From NCBI GenBank assembly GCA_964556885.1, contig CAZKYP010000088.1, positions 1-13,525 of the forward strand: a DNA stretch of 13,525 bases. The letters are read 5' to 3'. Position numbers and translations under genes: made by a program. The DNA comes from CAZKYP01 sp964556885 (lineage in GTDB: Bacteria > Planctomycetota > Phycisphaerae > Sedimentisphaerales > Anaerobacaceae). The notes below the pieces were generated by a model. The model searched no databases. It was not told the DNA's origin and saw nothing but the letters and a program-made list of their open reading frames with translations. Shown piece after piece: positions 1 to 6,344 of this stretch; within the stretch, counting starts at the first letter, position 1; each line of letters opens with the position of its first letter.

Positions 1-54
1 CAGCGGGAATTGTTAGCCGGACGGCAAGGGTGTCGGTCGTGAGGCCGAATCTGA

Positions 55-90
<36 letters not shown>

Positions 91-355
91 GAATCGCATA
101 CGAGGCGTTCATGTCGGATGAGAAGGCCTATATCTTCAAAGTCCAGTAGCTGTACGGAAGGCATGGTCGTATATGCGGCGGGCATAAGCGTGAAGGCAGG
201 TGTGCATTACCCGGGGAGGTCTGTCTATCTGCTTTTGGCTACCGTCATCGAGAGGTGATGGGATGGGTAGGCAGAAGTCAGCAGAGGGCATATTAGGTCT
301 ATCGACCGGACCGAAGGCCCGAACATGTAGTACCGGAAAGGTGTCTGGAATTTCG

Positions 356-660
356 ATGAAGTCAGCAGATGCAGACCAACGGGCTGAGATTCCCGTTACC
401 ACCTCGGATGGCAGCGGACGGAATCCGCGAGAGGATGAGGATGGTGTGTCAAGACTCACGGCAATGACAGGGAACTCCTATCCGCAGACCAAACAAATGA
501 TGGAAGCGGTGGTCGAACGCAAGAATATGATGGCGGCTCTGCGTCGGGTCGAGGCCCGTGGTGGAACTCCGGGGCTTCACACATGCACATATGTTTTCAA
601 AAGAGGTACTTCGATAATCTTGGTCTTGTCTCGCTGCTTAGTTATTTGAAAAGTCTTTAA
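356..660 (+). pseudogene. Internally deleted group II intron-encoded protein (reverse transcriptase/maturase remnant)
   Basis: The intact protein would be a maturase and reverse transcriptase of about 400-500 residues that splices and mobilises its intron. Here only the two ends remain. From the ATG at 356 the frame reads an N-terminal segment with MEAVVERKNMMAALRRVEAR followed by GGTPG, the usual start of these proteins just before the expected V-D-G. That frame then runs through unrelated residues to a stop at 647-649. A different frame, ending with the stop at 658-660, encodes YFDNLGLVSLLSYLKSL (607-657), which resembles the normal C-terminus. A deletion of most of the RT and maturase domains, with a frame change near 574-606, explains both ends. 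The RT catalytic region with its YADD motif is absent, so no activity is expected. An in-frame GTG at 341 is a possible alternative start; nothing supports the longer frame opened at 200. Confidence 0.85.
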
Positions 661-670
661 GGTACTATAT

Positions 671-706
671 GAACCGCCGTGGTACGGAACCGTATGTCCG
701 GTGGTG
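671..706 (+). ncRNA. Group II intron domain V (catalytic hairpin)
   Basis: Bases 673-679 (ACCGCCG) pair with 699-705 (CGGTGGT, one G-U). The upper stem 683-686 (TACG) pairs with 691-694 (CGTA) around a GAAC tetraloop, with unpaired bases between the two helices on the 3' side. This is the size and shape of domain V, the metal-binding core of group II ribozymes. The triad is CGC (675-677), a known variant of AGC. No disruptive change is visible, so the RNA core looks intact although the protein gene is broken. Confidence 0.85.
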
Positions 707-707
707 T

Positions 708-744
708 GGGAGGTCGGCGGGAGAAATCCCGCCTTTTACCCGAT
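708..744 (+). ncRNA. Group II intron domain VI with branch-point A
   Basis: GGCGGGA (716-722) pairs with TCCCGCC (727-733) around a GAAA loop. The basal GGG (708-710) can pair with CCC (739-741), leaving A738 bulged. A bulged A seven bases from the 3' splice site is the expected lariat branch point. The intron then ends in GAT at 744. Confidence 0.8.
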
Positions 745-948
745 ATAGATAGTCAGTGATTGATTTATAACTTAAATCTGAAAATTAAGTCCTAAAAAAC
801 CATTTCGATTGATTATTAATCGTATGGACACAGGGTATTTTGAGAGTTAAAATATTTGTATTGTTGAGAGCTTGTTTTTTTTCTGGGATACGGCTAAAAT
901 ATATACAGTAAAGTTTGATCACAATAAGATGATTTTTGGAGTTGGACA
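745..948. other. Intergenic region between intron and serA
   Basis: This AT-rich stretch of 204 bases has no supportable gene. It is the intron's 3' exon flank plus the serA leader. It contains a weak sigma70-like promoter candidate (872-900) and a GGAG ribosome binding site (938-941) seven bases before the serA ATG. No tRNA, CRISPR or other structured element was seen. Confidence 0.6.
872..900 (+). promoter_or_regulatory. Weak sigma70-type promoter candidate for serA
   Basis: TTGTTT at 872-877 and TAAAAT at 895-900 are separated by 17 bases. The -10 is close to consensus, but the -35 matches only at TTG. In AT-rich DNA this can arise by chance. Confidence 0.3.
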
Positions 949-2683
949 ATGATTAAGATTCTGATAACCGACAAACTTGCACAGGAAGGTATTGATTTAC
1001 TCAATTCAATGGATGGCGTTGAGGCCGTCATTAAGACGGGTATCAGCGAGGATGAACTGGCTCGGATTATTGGTGAACATGACGGCCTGATTATCCGNNN
1101 NNNNNNNNNNNNNNNNNNNNNNNNNNNNNNNNNNNNNNNNNNNNNNNNNNNNNNNNNNNNNNNNNNNNNNNNNNNNNNNNNNNNNNNNNNNNNNNNNTGA
1201 ACTGGCTCGGATTATTGGTGAACATGACGGCCTGATTATCCGCAGCGGGACGAAGGTGACCGCAAAAGTATTGTCCAGCCCCGGTAAGCTCAAAGGGATA
1301 GCACGCGCGGGAGTTGGTGTGGATAATATCGATGTTCCCGAGGCCACCCGAAAGGGAATTCTTGTTATGAATACCCCGGGAGGCAATACACTAAGCGCTG
1401 CTGAGCATACGATGGCGTTGATACTTGCGATGAGCCGCAAGATTGTCCCTGCCTGTAGCAGCTTGAAGGGCGGCGCATGGGACAGAAAAAAATACATGGG
1501 TAATCAGTTAAATAACAAGGTGCTCGGTTTAATAGGTCTGGGCCGGATTGGTATGGCGGTCGCGCAGATGGCCAGGGGCTTCAATATGAAAATTCTGGGT
1601 TATGACCCGCTTGCTGCTCCGCCTGATGCCGAGAATTCGGGCGTTGAGGTAACGGAAGACATCAATCGGATTTTCAAAGAGTCCGATTATATCAGTGTCC
1701 ATGTTCCCAGAAACGAGCAGACGCTGAATATGATTAACACCGAGCAGATTCAGATGATGAAACCGACCGTGAAACTGGTCAATTGCGCGCGGGGCGGGAT
1801 TATTAACGAAGATGCGCTTTATAATGCCCTTGCGGAAAAGCGCATTGCCGGAGCAGCTTTGGACGTTTTCCCGAAGGAACCGCCGGAGAATACGCGTTTT
1901 GTCGAAAATGAGAATTGTATAGTTACGCCGCACCTTGGCGCGAGCACCGAAGAGGCCCAGATAGAGGTTGCAGTCGAGGCAGCCCAGATACTTGTCGACG
2001 CCATAAAAGGCGGGCCGGTCAAGAACGCGATAAACGCGCCGTCTACCGCCGGCGCCGTACCTCCGATTATCACACAGTATGCCAGGCTCGCTCAGCGTAT
2101 CGGCACACTCATCAGCACTATTGCACCAGGACAAATTAAAGAGGTACAGGTTCAGTATCGCGGTTCGATTGCCGAGATGGCTGTAGAGCCGATCAAATTG
2201 AGCTTTGCTGTAGGACTGCTTCAGAAGCATTTCGATATGCCGTTGAATATGGTTAATACTCCGGTCCTGGCCAAAGAGCGTGGTATAAGCATAGATGAGA
2301 CCAAAAACGCGGAGGTCAAGGACGTCGCTTCGAGTTTCACTGCCAGGGTTGTTACCGATAAGGTGACGCGTACGGTGACAGGCTCGGTTTTTGGAGGGAC
2401 GCTGCTGAGAATCATTGAGATCGACGGTTTCAATATAGAAGTTACTCCACAGGGGGCGGTCCTGGTTATTTACAACGACGACAAGCCCGGCGTTATCGGT
2501 GCGGTCGGGACGATTTGCGGCCGGCATAATATCAATATATGCACAATGGGTGTCGGGCAAAAGGCAAAAGAACAAAGGGCTATTCTTGCAGTAAGTCTCG
2601 ATAAGGAACCCAATTTGGAAGCTATTGAGGAGATCGGCAAGCTTGATTTCGTCAATGAGATTTACGTTTGTAAGCTGGACTGA
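949..2683 (+). CDS. serA: D-3-phosphoglycerate dehydrogenase (split by an assembly gap)
   Basis: It oxidises 3-phosphoglycerate to 3-phosphohydroxypyruvate with NAD+, the first step of serine synthesis in the cytosol. Joining 949-1097 to 1243-2683 gives an unbroken 529-residue frame, the usual length of the long SerA form. The N-terminal substrate-binding domain runs to about residue 100. The NAD-binding fold has GLGRIG at 148-153, and the catalytic Arg233 (NCARGG), Glu262 (KEPP) and His280 (TPHLGAS) are all present. An intervening allosteric substrate-binding-type domain follows, then a C-terminal ACT domain at about 455-529 (DKPGVIGAVG), typical of serine feedback control. The start is the ATG preceded by GGAG at 938-941. 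As written, the frame meets a false TGA at 1198, just after the Ns; the duplicated flanks show this to be an artefact. The GTG at 1256 is internal, not a start. Confidence 0.95.
1053..1097 (+). repeat. 45-bp contig-end overlap, left copy (artefact)
   Basis: Identical over 45 bases to 1198-1242 across the N gap; both begin TGAACTGGCTCGG and end GATTATCCG. Removing one copy and the Ns restores the serA frame, so this is an unmerged assembly overlap, not a biological repeat. Confidence 0.93.
1098..1197. other. Scaffold gap of exactly 100 N
   Basis: One hundred unknown bases, the conventional placeholder for a gap of unknown size. The same 45 bases stand on both sides (1053-1097 and 1198-1242), so the two contigs overlap and the true gap length is most likely zero. 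Confidence 0.97.
1198..1242 (+). repeat. 45-bp contig-end overlap, right copy (artefact)
   Basis: Second copy of the 45-base overlap. It continues directly into the serA codons for SGTKVTAKVL, which complete the motif begun by the left copy (DGLIIR). Confidence 0.93.
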
Positions 2684-2718
2684 TTTTCGATAACTGTATT
2701 ATCCGGTAAATCGTCGAA

Positions 2719-2750
2719 GCTGAGAAATCAATGCGAGTTGGATTTTCAGC
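2719..2750 (+). other. Stem-loop downstream of serA
   Basis: GCTGAGAAATC (2719-2729) can pair with GATTTTCAGC (2741-2750), with one bulged G and an 11-base loop. It lies 36 bases past the serA stop. There is no T run after it, so it is not a standard intrinsic terminator; it could protect or help end the serA mRNA. Confidence 0.35.
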
Positions 2751-2779
2751 GATAATATGGACATTAGGTGGGGAATATG

Positions 2780-2792
2780 TCGATTTAATCGA
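2780..2792. promoter_or_regulatory. Perfect palindrome upstream of the CDF gene
   Basis: TCGATT-T-AATCGA is a perfect inverted repeat with 6-base arms, ending 32 bases before the transporter start. It could be an operator, but its short length means chance is a real alternative. Confidence 0.25.
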
Positions 2793-2824
2793 GGTGCGCG
2801 TCTAAGCATCGGATACAAATTTAA

Positions 2825-3721
2825 ATGAACGGCGATAAAAATACAATTGTCGTCAGGCAAATAAAAAATATCACTTACCTTGGCGTTGTGATTAATTTTG
2901 CCCTGTCAGTCGTTAAGGTTGTCATCGGTTTTTTATGTGCTTCTCTTGCATTGGTTGCCGACGGAATTCATTCTCTGTCTGATTTGGCCACTGATGCGGT
3001 TGTTTTACTGGGCCTGCGTTTTGGTTCCAAAGCGCCGGATCGAAGCCATCCCTATGGTCACGGGCGAGTGGAAACCTTTTCCGCGGTTGTGGTTGCTTTA
3101 ATTTTAATATTTGTCGGCGGGGCGATGATTTATTATGCCACTATATCAATAGCCAGAGACGAGGTAACAATACCAAGGCTTGAGGTGTTAGTAGCTGCTT
3201 TGGGTTCGGTCGCCGCCAAGGAGTGGCTGTATAGAGCAACTCGGAAAGTCGCTGTAAAATCTCATAGTCCCGCCCTGTATGCCAATGCGTGGCATCATCG
3301 CAGTGACGCATTGAGTTCGATCGCGGTTGTAGTTGGTTTTCTATCGCTGGAAATCGGATTTCATCACGGCGACCAGACAGCCGCAATCGCCGTCGGCCTG
3401 ATGATTATCTGGGTTGGTGTAAAGGTGATAGGTGATTCATTGCGTGAGCTTGCGGAAAGTGCCGTCGATGATAGTACGATTGAGCATATAAAAAATGTAA
3501 TTAGCGCCGACTCATCGATACGACAATGGCATAAGCTTCGAACACGTACAGTCGGCAGAGAAGTATTTCTTGACCTGCATATCCTTGTTGATCCGAACCT
3601 GAGTGTTACAGCCGCTCACGATATATCAGAACGTCTGGAAAAAACACTGGATGAGCAGATAGCCCGCCCAATCAATATCACCATTCACATTGAGCCGGAT
3701 ACACCTGAAATGAGAAAATAG
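2825..3721 (+). CDS. Cation diffusion facilitator (CDF) family metal efflux transporter
   Basis: It is an inner-membrane antiporter expected to move divalent metal ions out of the cytoplasm in exchange for protons, working as a dimer. The 298 residues match the family length. Several hydrophobic segments fill residues about 15-205. The metal-site motifs are visible: HSLSD (49-53) in membrane helix 2, HPYGHG (75-80) after it, and HHRSD (157-161) in helix 5. Together they give an HxxxD plus HxxxD site, most often linked to zinc, though iron, cobalt or cadmium cannot be excluded. The C-terminal soluble domain (about 210-298) with LDLHILVDP and ITIHIEP is the usual regulatory metal-binding dimer domain. 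No strong ribosome binding site precedes the ATG, so the start is only moderately sure. It seems to be transcribed alone. Confidence 0.92.
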   Translation: MNGDKNTIVVRQIKNITYLGVVINFALSVVKVVIGFLCASLALVADGIHSLSDLATDAVVLLGLRFGSKAPDRSHPYGHGRVETFSAVVVALILIFVGGAMIYYATISIARDEVTIPRLEVLVAALGSVAAKEWLYRATRKVAVKSHSPALYANAWHHRSDALSSIAVVVGFLSLEIGFHHGDQTAAIAVGLMIIWVGVKVIGDSLRELAESAVDDSTIEHIKNVISADSSIRQWHKLRTRTVGREVFLDLHILVDPNLSVTAAHDISERLEKTLDEQIARPINITIHIEPDTPEMRK

Positions 3722-3725
3722 ATTT

Positions 3726-3768
3726 GAATATCTAAATGGACAGATTGAAATCCATTCATAAAATATTC
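3726..3768 (+). other. Stem-loop just downstream of the CDF gene
   Basis: GAATAT (3726-3731) pairs with ATATTC (3763-3768), and AATGGA (3735-3740) with TCCATT (3751-3756), forming a two-part hairpin starting five bases after the stop codon. It lacks a following T tract. It may serve as a 3' mRNA end or weak terminator. Confidence 0.4.
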
Positions 3769-3798
3769 AGGTTGTAAGGATTATTTAAATTTTCTGTC

Positions 3799-3827
3799 TT
3801 GGTAACCGATAAATTCCTGTGTATGAT
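3799..3827 (+). promoter_or_regulatory. Sigma70-type promoter of the Rrf2 regulator
   Basis: TTGGTA (3799-3804) and TATGAT (3822-3827) with a 17-base spacer form a good vegetative promoter. The predicted start of transcription near 3834 falls inside the inverted repeat at 3828-3846. Confidence 0.6.
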
Positions 3828-3846
3828 GTCTATAGTTAAAATAGAC
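3828..3846. promoter_or_regulatory. Inverted repeat, candidate operator for Rrf2 autoregulation
   Basis: GTCTAT (3828-3833) and ATAGAC (3841-3846) are perfect inverted arms around 7 bases. The repeat begins directly after the -10 box and ends just before the AAGGGG ribosome binding site. Rrf2 proteins are dimers that often repress their own genes from such sites; binding here is inferred. Confidence 0.5.
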
Positions 3847-3859
3847 AAGGGGTTGGCAA

Positions 3860-4261
3860 ATGAAATTAACAACAAAGAGTGAATATACGCTGCTTGCGTT
3901 GATTTATATGGCCCGAAGCGAGAAAGAGGGCTATATAAAAATCGAAGAAATATGTGAAAAATGTGAAATTTCCAAGAAGTATCTGGAGCTTCTACTTACA
4001 ATCCTGAGACAAAATCGTTATATAAAGACCCGGCGGGGCATAAGCGGCGGTTATAAACTGGCAAAACCGGCGTCGAAGATAAGTATAGCCGAAATCATCA
4101 GGCTGATGGACGGCGCCCTGGCGCCTACGGAATCCGTGAGCAGGTTCTTTTTCTCAACCACACCTTTGTCGAAGGAAAAGCAGCTTATCAAGGTCTTTAA
4201 GGAAATAAGGGATTATGTAGCCGGCAAGCTCGAAGCCCTGAAGCTGTCGGATGTTGTATAA
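3860..4261 (+). CDS. Rrf2 family transcriptional regulator, lacking the usual Fe-S cysteines
   Basis: It is a small dimeric winged-helix DNA-binding protein. The 133 residues open with MKLTTKSEYTLLALIYMA, the family's typical first helix. The helix-turn-helix follows at about 27-46, and the wing RRGISGGYKLAKP at 58-70 is diagnostic. Many Rrf2 proteins (IscR, NsrR, RirA) bind an iron-sulfur cluster through three cysteines near residues 90-105; that stretch here (GALAPTESVSRFFFSTT) has none. The only cysteines are 32 and 35, inside the HTH region. It may therefore sense something other than a cluster, as the cysteine-metabolism regulator CymR does. AAGGGG at 3847-3852 sets the ATG start. The next gene encodes a TauE/SafE exporter, a plausible target. 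Confidence 0.92.
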   Translation: MKLTTKSEYTLLALIYMARSEKEGYIKIEEICEKCEISKKYLELLLTILRQNRYIKTRRGISGGYKLAKPASKISIAEIIRLMDGALAPTESVSRFFFSTTPLSKEKQLIKVFKEIRDYVAGKLEALKLSDVV

Positions 4262-4279
4262 AATTTTAATGGATAATTG

Positions 4280-4328
4280 AGGGGAAAATTAGTTTCTTCA
4301 CCAATGTTTCAAACTTAATTTTACCCCT
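4280..4328 (+). other. Long imperfect hairpin between the Rrf2 and exporter genes
   Basis: AGGGG (4280-4284) pairs with CCCCT (4324-4328), AAAATTA with TAATTTT, and GTTT with AAAC, with one-base bulges between the helices. The stem is about 16 pairs. No T run follows, so it is not a clear terminator. It could be a 3' end for the regulator mRNA, a leader element of the exporter gene, or a protein-binding site. Confidence 0.5.
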
Positions 4329-4349
4329 GAATTCGGGCGGCTGTTTATA

Positions 4350-4355
4350 AAGGAG
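4350..4355 (+). promoter_or_regulatory. Ribosome binding site supporting a TTG start
   Basis: AAGGAG lies 12 bases before the TTG at 4368. The first in-frame ATG (4398) has no such site and would remove part of the first membrane helix, so the TTG start is preferred. Confidence 0.6.
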
Positions 4356-4367
4356 TGGATAACAGTT

Positions 4368-5216
4368 TTGGATTTACTGCTTAGTACAATTATCGCAATG
4401 GTCGTCATCGCATTTGTTTGTGAGTTTGTTGACGCCACAATCGGAATGGGATACGGTACGACTTTAACGTCTGTTCTTTTGCTGATGGGTTTTTCTCCAG
4501 TTGAGATTGTACCTGCAATTTTACTGTCCCAATTGATTGCCGCTTCGCTGGCCAGTGTGTTACATCATTTTCACGGCAACGCCAATTTCAAACTCGAATC
4601 ATCTGACATCTTCAAAATTAAGAACATGTTGAGTCCACTTGGTTATATCGAATGTGTCAGGAGAACCGTCCCGCTACATTTGAAGGTTGCTTTGTTACTG
4701 GCGGTATGCAGTATTGTCGGTACGGTTGCGGCGGTTTTTATCGCCCTGAATATTCCGGAGTTCTGGTTGAAATTATATATCGGTTGTCTTGTTTTTTCGA
4801 TGGGTGTAATTGTTTTTTGCTGCCGCGGAAAACAATTCACTTTCTCATGGAAAAAGATTACATTTCTGGGCCTGATAGCATCTTTTAACAAGGGAATGAG
4901 TGGAGGTGGATATGGGCCGGTAGTGACATCCGGACAAATGCTATCCGGCGTGGAAAGTAAAAACGCCGTTGCAATTACTGCTCTGGCGGAAGGCCTTACA
5001 TGTTTCGTCGGAGTTATAATCTACTTATTAGCTTCTTCTGATCCGGTTACTTGGAGATTAGCTCCGTGGATAATGATCGGCGCTGTTACATCGGTTCCGT
5101 TTTCGACAAGCAGTGTGAAGAAAATCAGTGCAAAAAAACTAAGTTGGGCGATAGCGGCCTTTTCTGTAACTTTAGGTCTTGTGACGATTTTCAGGACTCT
5201 GACTTCGGTATCATAA
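4368..5216 (+). CDS. TauE/SafE (TSUP) family sulfite/anion exporter
   Basis: It is an inner-membrane permease of the TSUP family, whose known members export sulfite, sulfoacetate or related organosulfur anions. The 282-residue protein is almost entirely hydrophobic, with about eight membrane segments in two related halves. The paired family motifs are visible: EFVDATIGMGYGTTLT (19-34) and FNKGMSGGGYGPVVTSGQ (173-190). Translation starts at a TTG with AAGGAG upstream. The stop lies 31 bases before the prenyltransferase gene, so the two may be co-transcribed. The preceding Rrf2 regulator, from a family that includes sulfur regulators, fits a sulfur-anion role, but the actual substrate cannot be read from sequence; some TSUP members carry other substrates. 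Confidence 0.85.
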   Translation: MDLLLSTIIAMVVIAFVCEFVDATIGMGYGTTLTSVLLLMGFSPVEIVPAILLSQLIAASLASVLHHFHGNANFKLESSDIFKIKNMLSPLGYIECVRRTVPLHLKVALLLAVCSIVGTVAAVFIALNIPEFWLKLYIGCLVFSMGVIVFCCRGKQFTFSWKKITFLGLIASFNKGMSGGGYGPVVTSGQMLSGVESKNAVAITALAEGLTCFVGVIIYLLASSDPVTWRLAPWIMIGAVTSVPFSTSSVKKISAKKLSWAIAAFSVTLGLVTIFRTLTSVS

Positions 5217-5247
5217 TTATGCTGAATTTATTCAAATATGTCGTACT

Positions 5248-6177
5248 ATGGCAAAATCAAGATTAGTTATATGGTTTGAAGAATTGAGAGCCCCATTTTT
5301 TACTGCGAGTGTAATCCCGGTTCTTGTGGGAACATCTCTTGCGTACGCCACTGATAATGTTTTTGATCCCGTCTTGTTTGTGTTGGCAGTGCTTGGTATG
5401 GTTTCGCTACACGCCGGGGCAAACATCGCCAATGATTACTTCGACCACAAATCAGGCAACGACTGGCTGAATAAAAATGTCACGCCATTTTCGGGCGGCT
5501 CCCAGCTTATCCAGCAGGGATTACTGTCACCGAGATCAGTACTTGTAATGGCTTTGATTTCATTGTCGATCGGTGGCATTATAGGTATAGCAATATTATT
5601 TATGGTCAGGAGCGTGTTTATTCTTGTGTTGGGTCTGGCGGGGCTTCTCGGTGGTTTTTTTTATACCGCGCCGCCCGTTCGACTCGGATACAGGGGGATA
5701 GGTGAAGTAATCATTGGTCTTCTTTTTGGTCTGTTTCCTGTTTACGGTTCATACTATCTGCAGACGCGGGCTATCGATTTTGTACCGGTCGTACCGGGTT
5801 TGATTATTGCAATGCTTATCTTCCTGGTGATTCTTATCAACGAATTTCCCGATGCCCCGGCTGATTCGGCCGTTGGTAAAAAAACTCTGGTTGTTATTCT
5901 TGGTGAAAAACCGGCCGCATCGTGTTATAAATTTATACTTTTAGGATCTTTCTGTATTGTAATTGTTGTAATGATTATTTTTAAAACAATGGTATTGCCA
6001 GGCCTGCTCTATGTTGCGACTTTTCCATTGGCTTTGTTTATTCTGAAATCTATCAAACGTGATATCCTGCAGAAATCAGGCGGATATACTCCCAATAAAC
6101 TTACAATACTTTTACATCTGGCCGGTGGCGTAATGCTTAGTATCGGTTTTTTATTGTCGGGCTTAATGAACCGGTAA
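5248..6177 (+). CDS. UbiA-superfamily prenyltransferase, MenA-like
   Basis: It is a membrane enzyme that attaches a polyprenyl chain to an aromatic ring. The closest match by eye is 1,4-dihydroxy-2-naphthoate polyprenyltransferase of menaquinone synthesis. Both Asp-rich metal/diphosphate motifs are present: NDYFDHKSGND (62-72) and NEFPDAPADSAVGKKT (198-213). GGSQLIQQGLLSP (83-95) is typical of the MenA group. The 309 residues and about eight or nine hydrophobic segments match the family. The ATG has no obvious ribosome binding site and follows the exporter gene by 31 bases, so translation may depend on coupling. No other menaquinone gene lies in the window, so a role with another aromatic acceptor stays possible and no gene symbol is given. 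Confidence 0.87.
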   Translation: MAKSRLVIWFEELRAPFFTASVIPVLVGTSLAYATDNVFDPVLFVLAVLGMVSLHAGANIANDYFDHKSGNDWLNKNVTPFSGGSQLIQQGLLSPRSVLVMALISLSIGGIIGIAILFMVRSVFILVLGLAGLLGGFFYTAPPVRLGYRGIGEVIIGLLFGLFPVYGSYYLQTRAIDFVPVVPGLIIAMLIFLVILINEFPDAPADSAVGKKTLVVILGEKPAASCYKFILLGSFCIVIVVMIIFKTMVLPGLLYVATFPLALFILKSIKRDILQKSGGYTPNKLTILLHLAGGVMLSIGFLLSGLMNR

Positions 6178-6268
6178 ACTGTAGATTAAACGATACGACG
6201 AGCTGAAGTTTAAAATTTGACTTAGGATGGTTTCGGTGGGAAAATCTGTTAAAAGAGCTTATGGACTG

Positions 6269-6296
6269 TTGCAATCCAAATGCGATTTTATATGAT
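6269..6296 (+). promoter_or_regulatory. Sigma70-type promoter candidate for the GH13 gene
   Basis: TTGCAA (6269-6274) and TATGAT (6291-6296) with a 16-base spacer lie about 50 bases before the start codon, in a 167-base gap that otherwise shows nothing notable. Confidence 0.45.
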
Positions 6297-6344
6297 GGTG
6301 GAATCAATTAATAAGGTTTTTGTTTAATAAAAGGTATCTGTAAC

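Noticed and set aside
200..649. Open frame of 149 codons read as one gene
   Set aside because: Its first half is non-coding intron RNA sequence and its end is a shifted read-through after a deletion; only 356 to about 574 is real intron protein sequence.
1053..1242. A biological tandem duplication inside serA
   Set aside because: The copies flank exactly 100 Ns and one copy is enough for a normal SerA, so an assembly overlap explains it.
1529..2575. Long antisense open frame of 348 codons opposite serA
   Set aside because: It overlaps the strongly supported serA frame, has no recognisable motif and low-complexity, basic composition typical of an antisense shadow.
1256..2683. SerA starting at GTG 1256
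   Set aside because: This codon is an internal valine of the motif GTKVTAKVL; the full start is at 949 once the gap artefact is removed.
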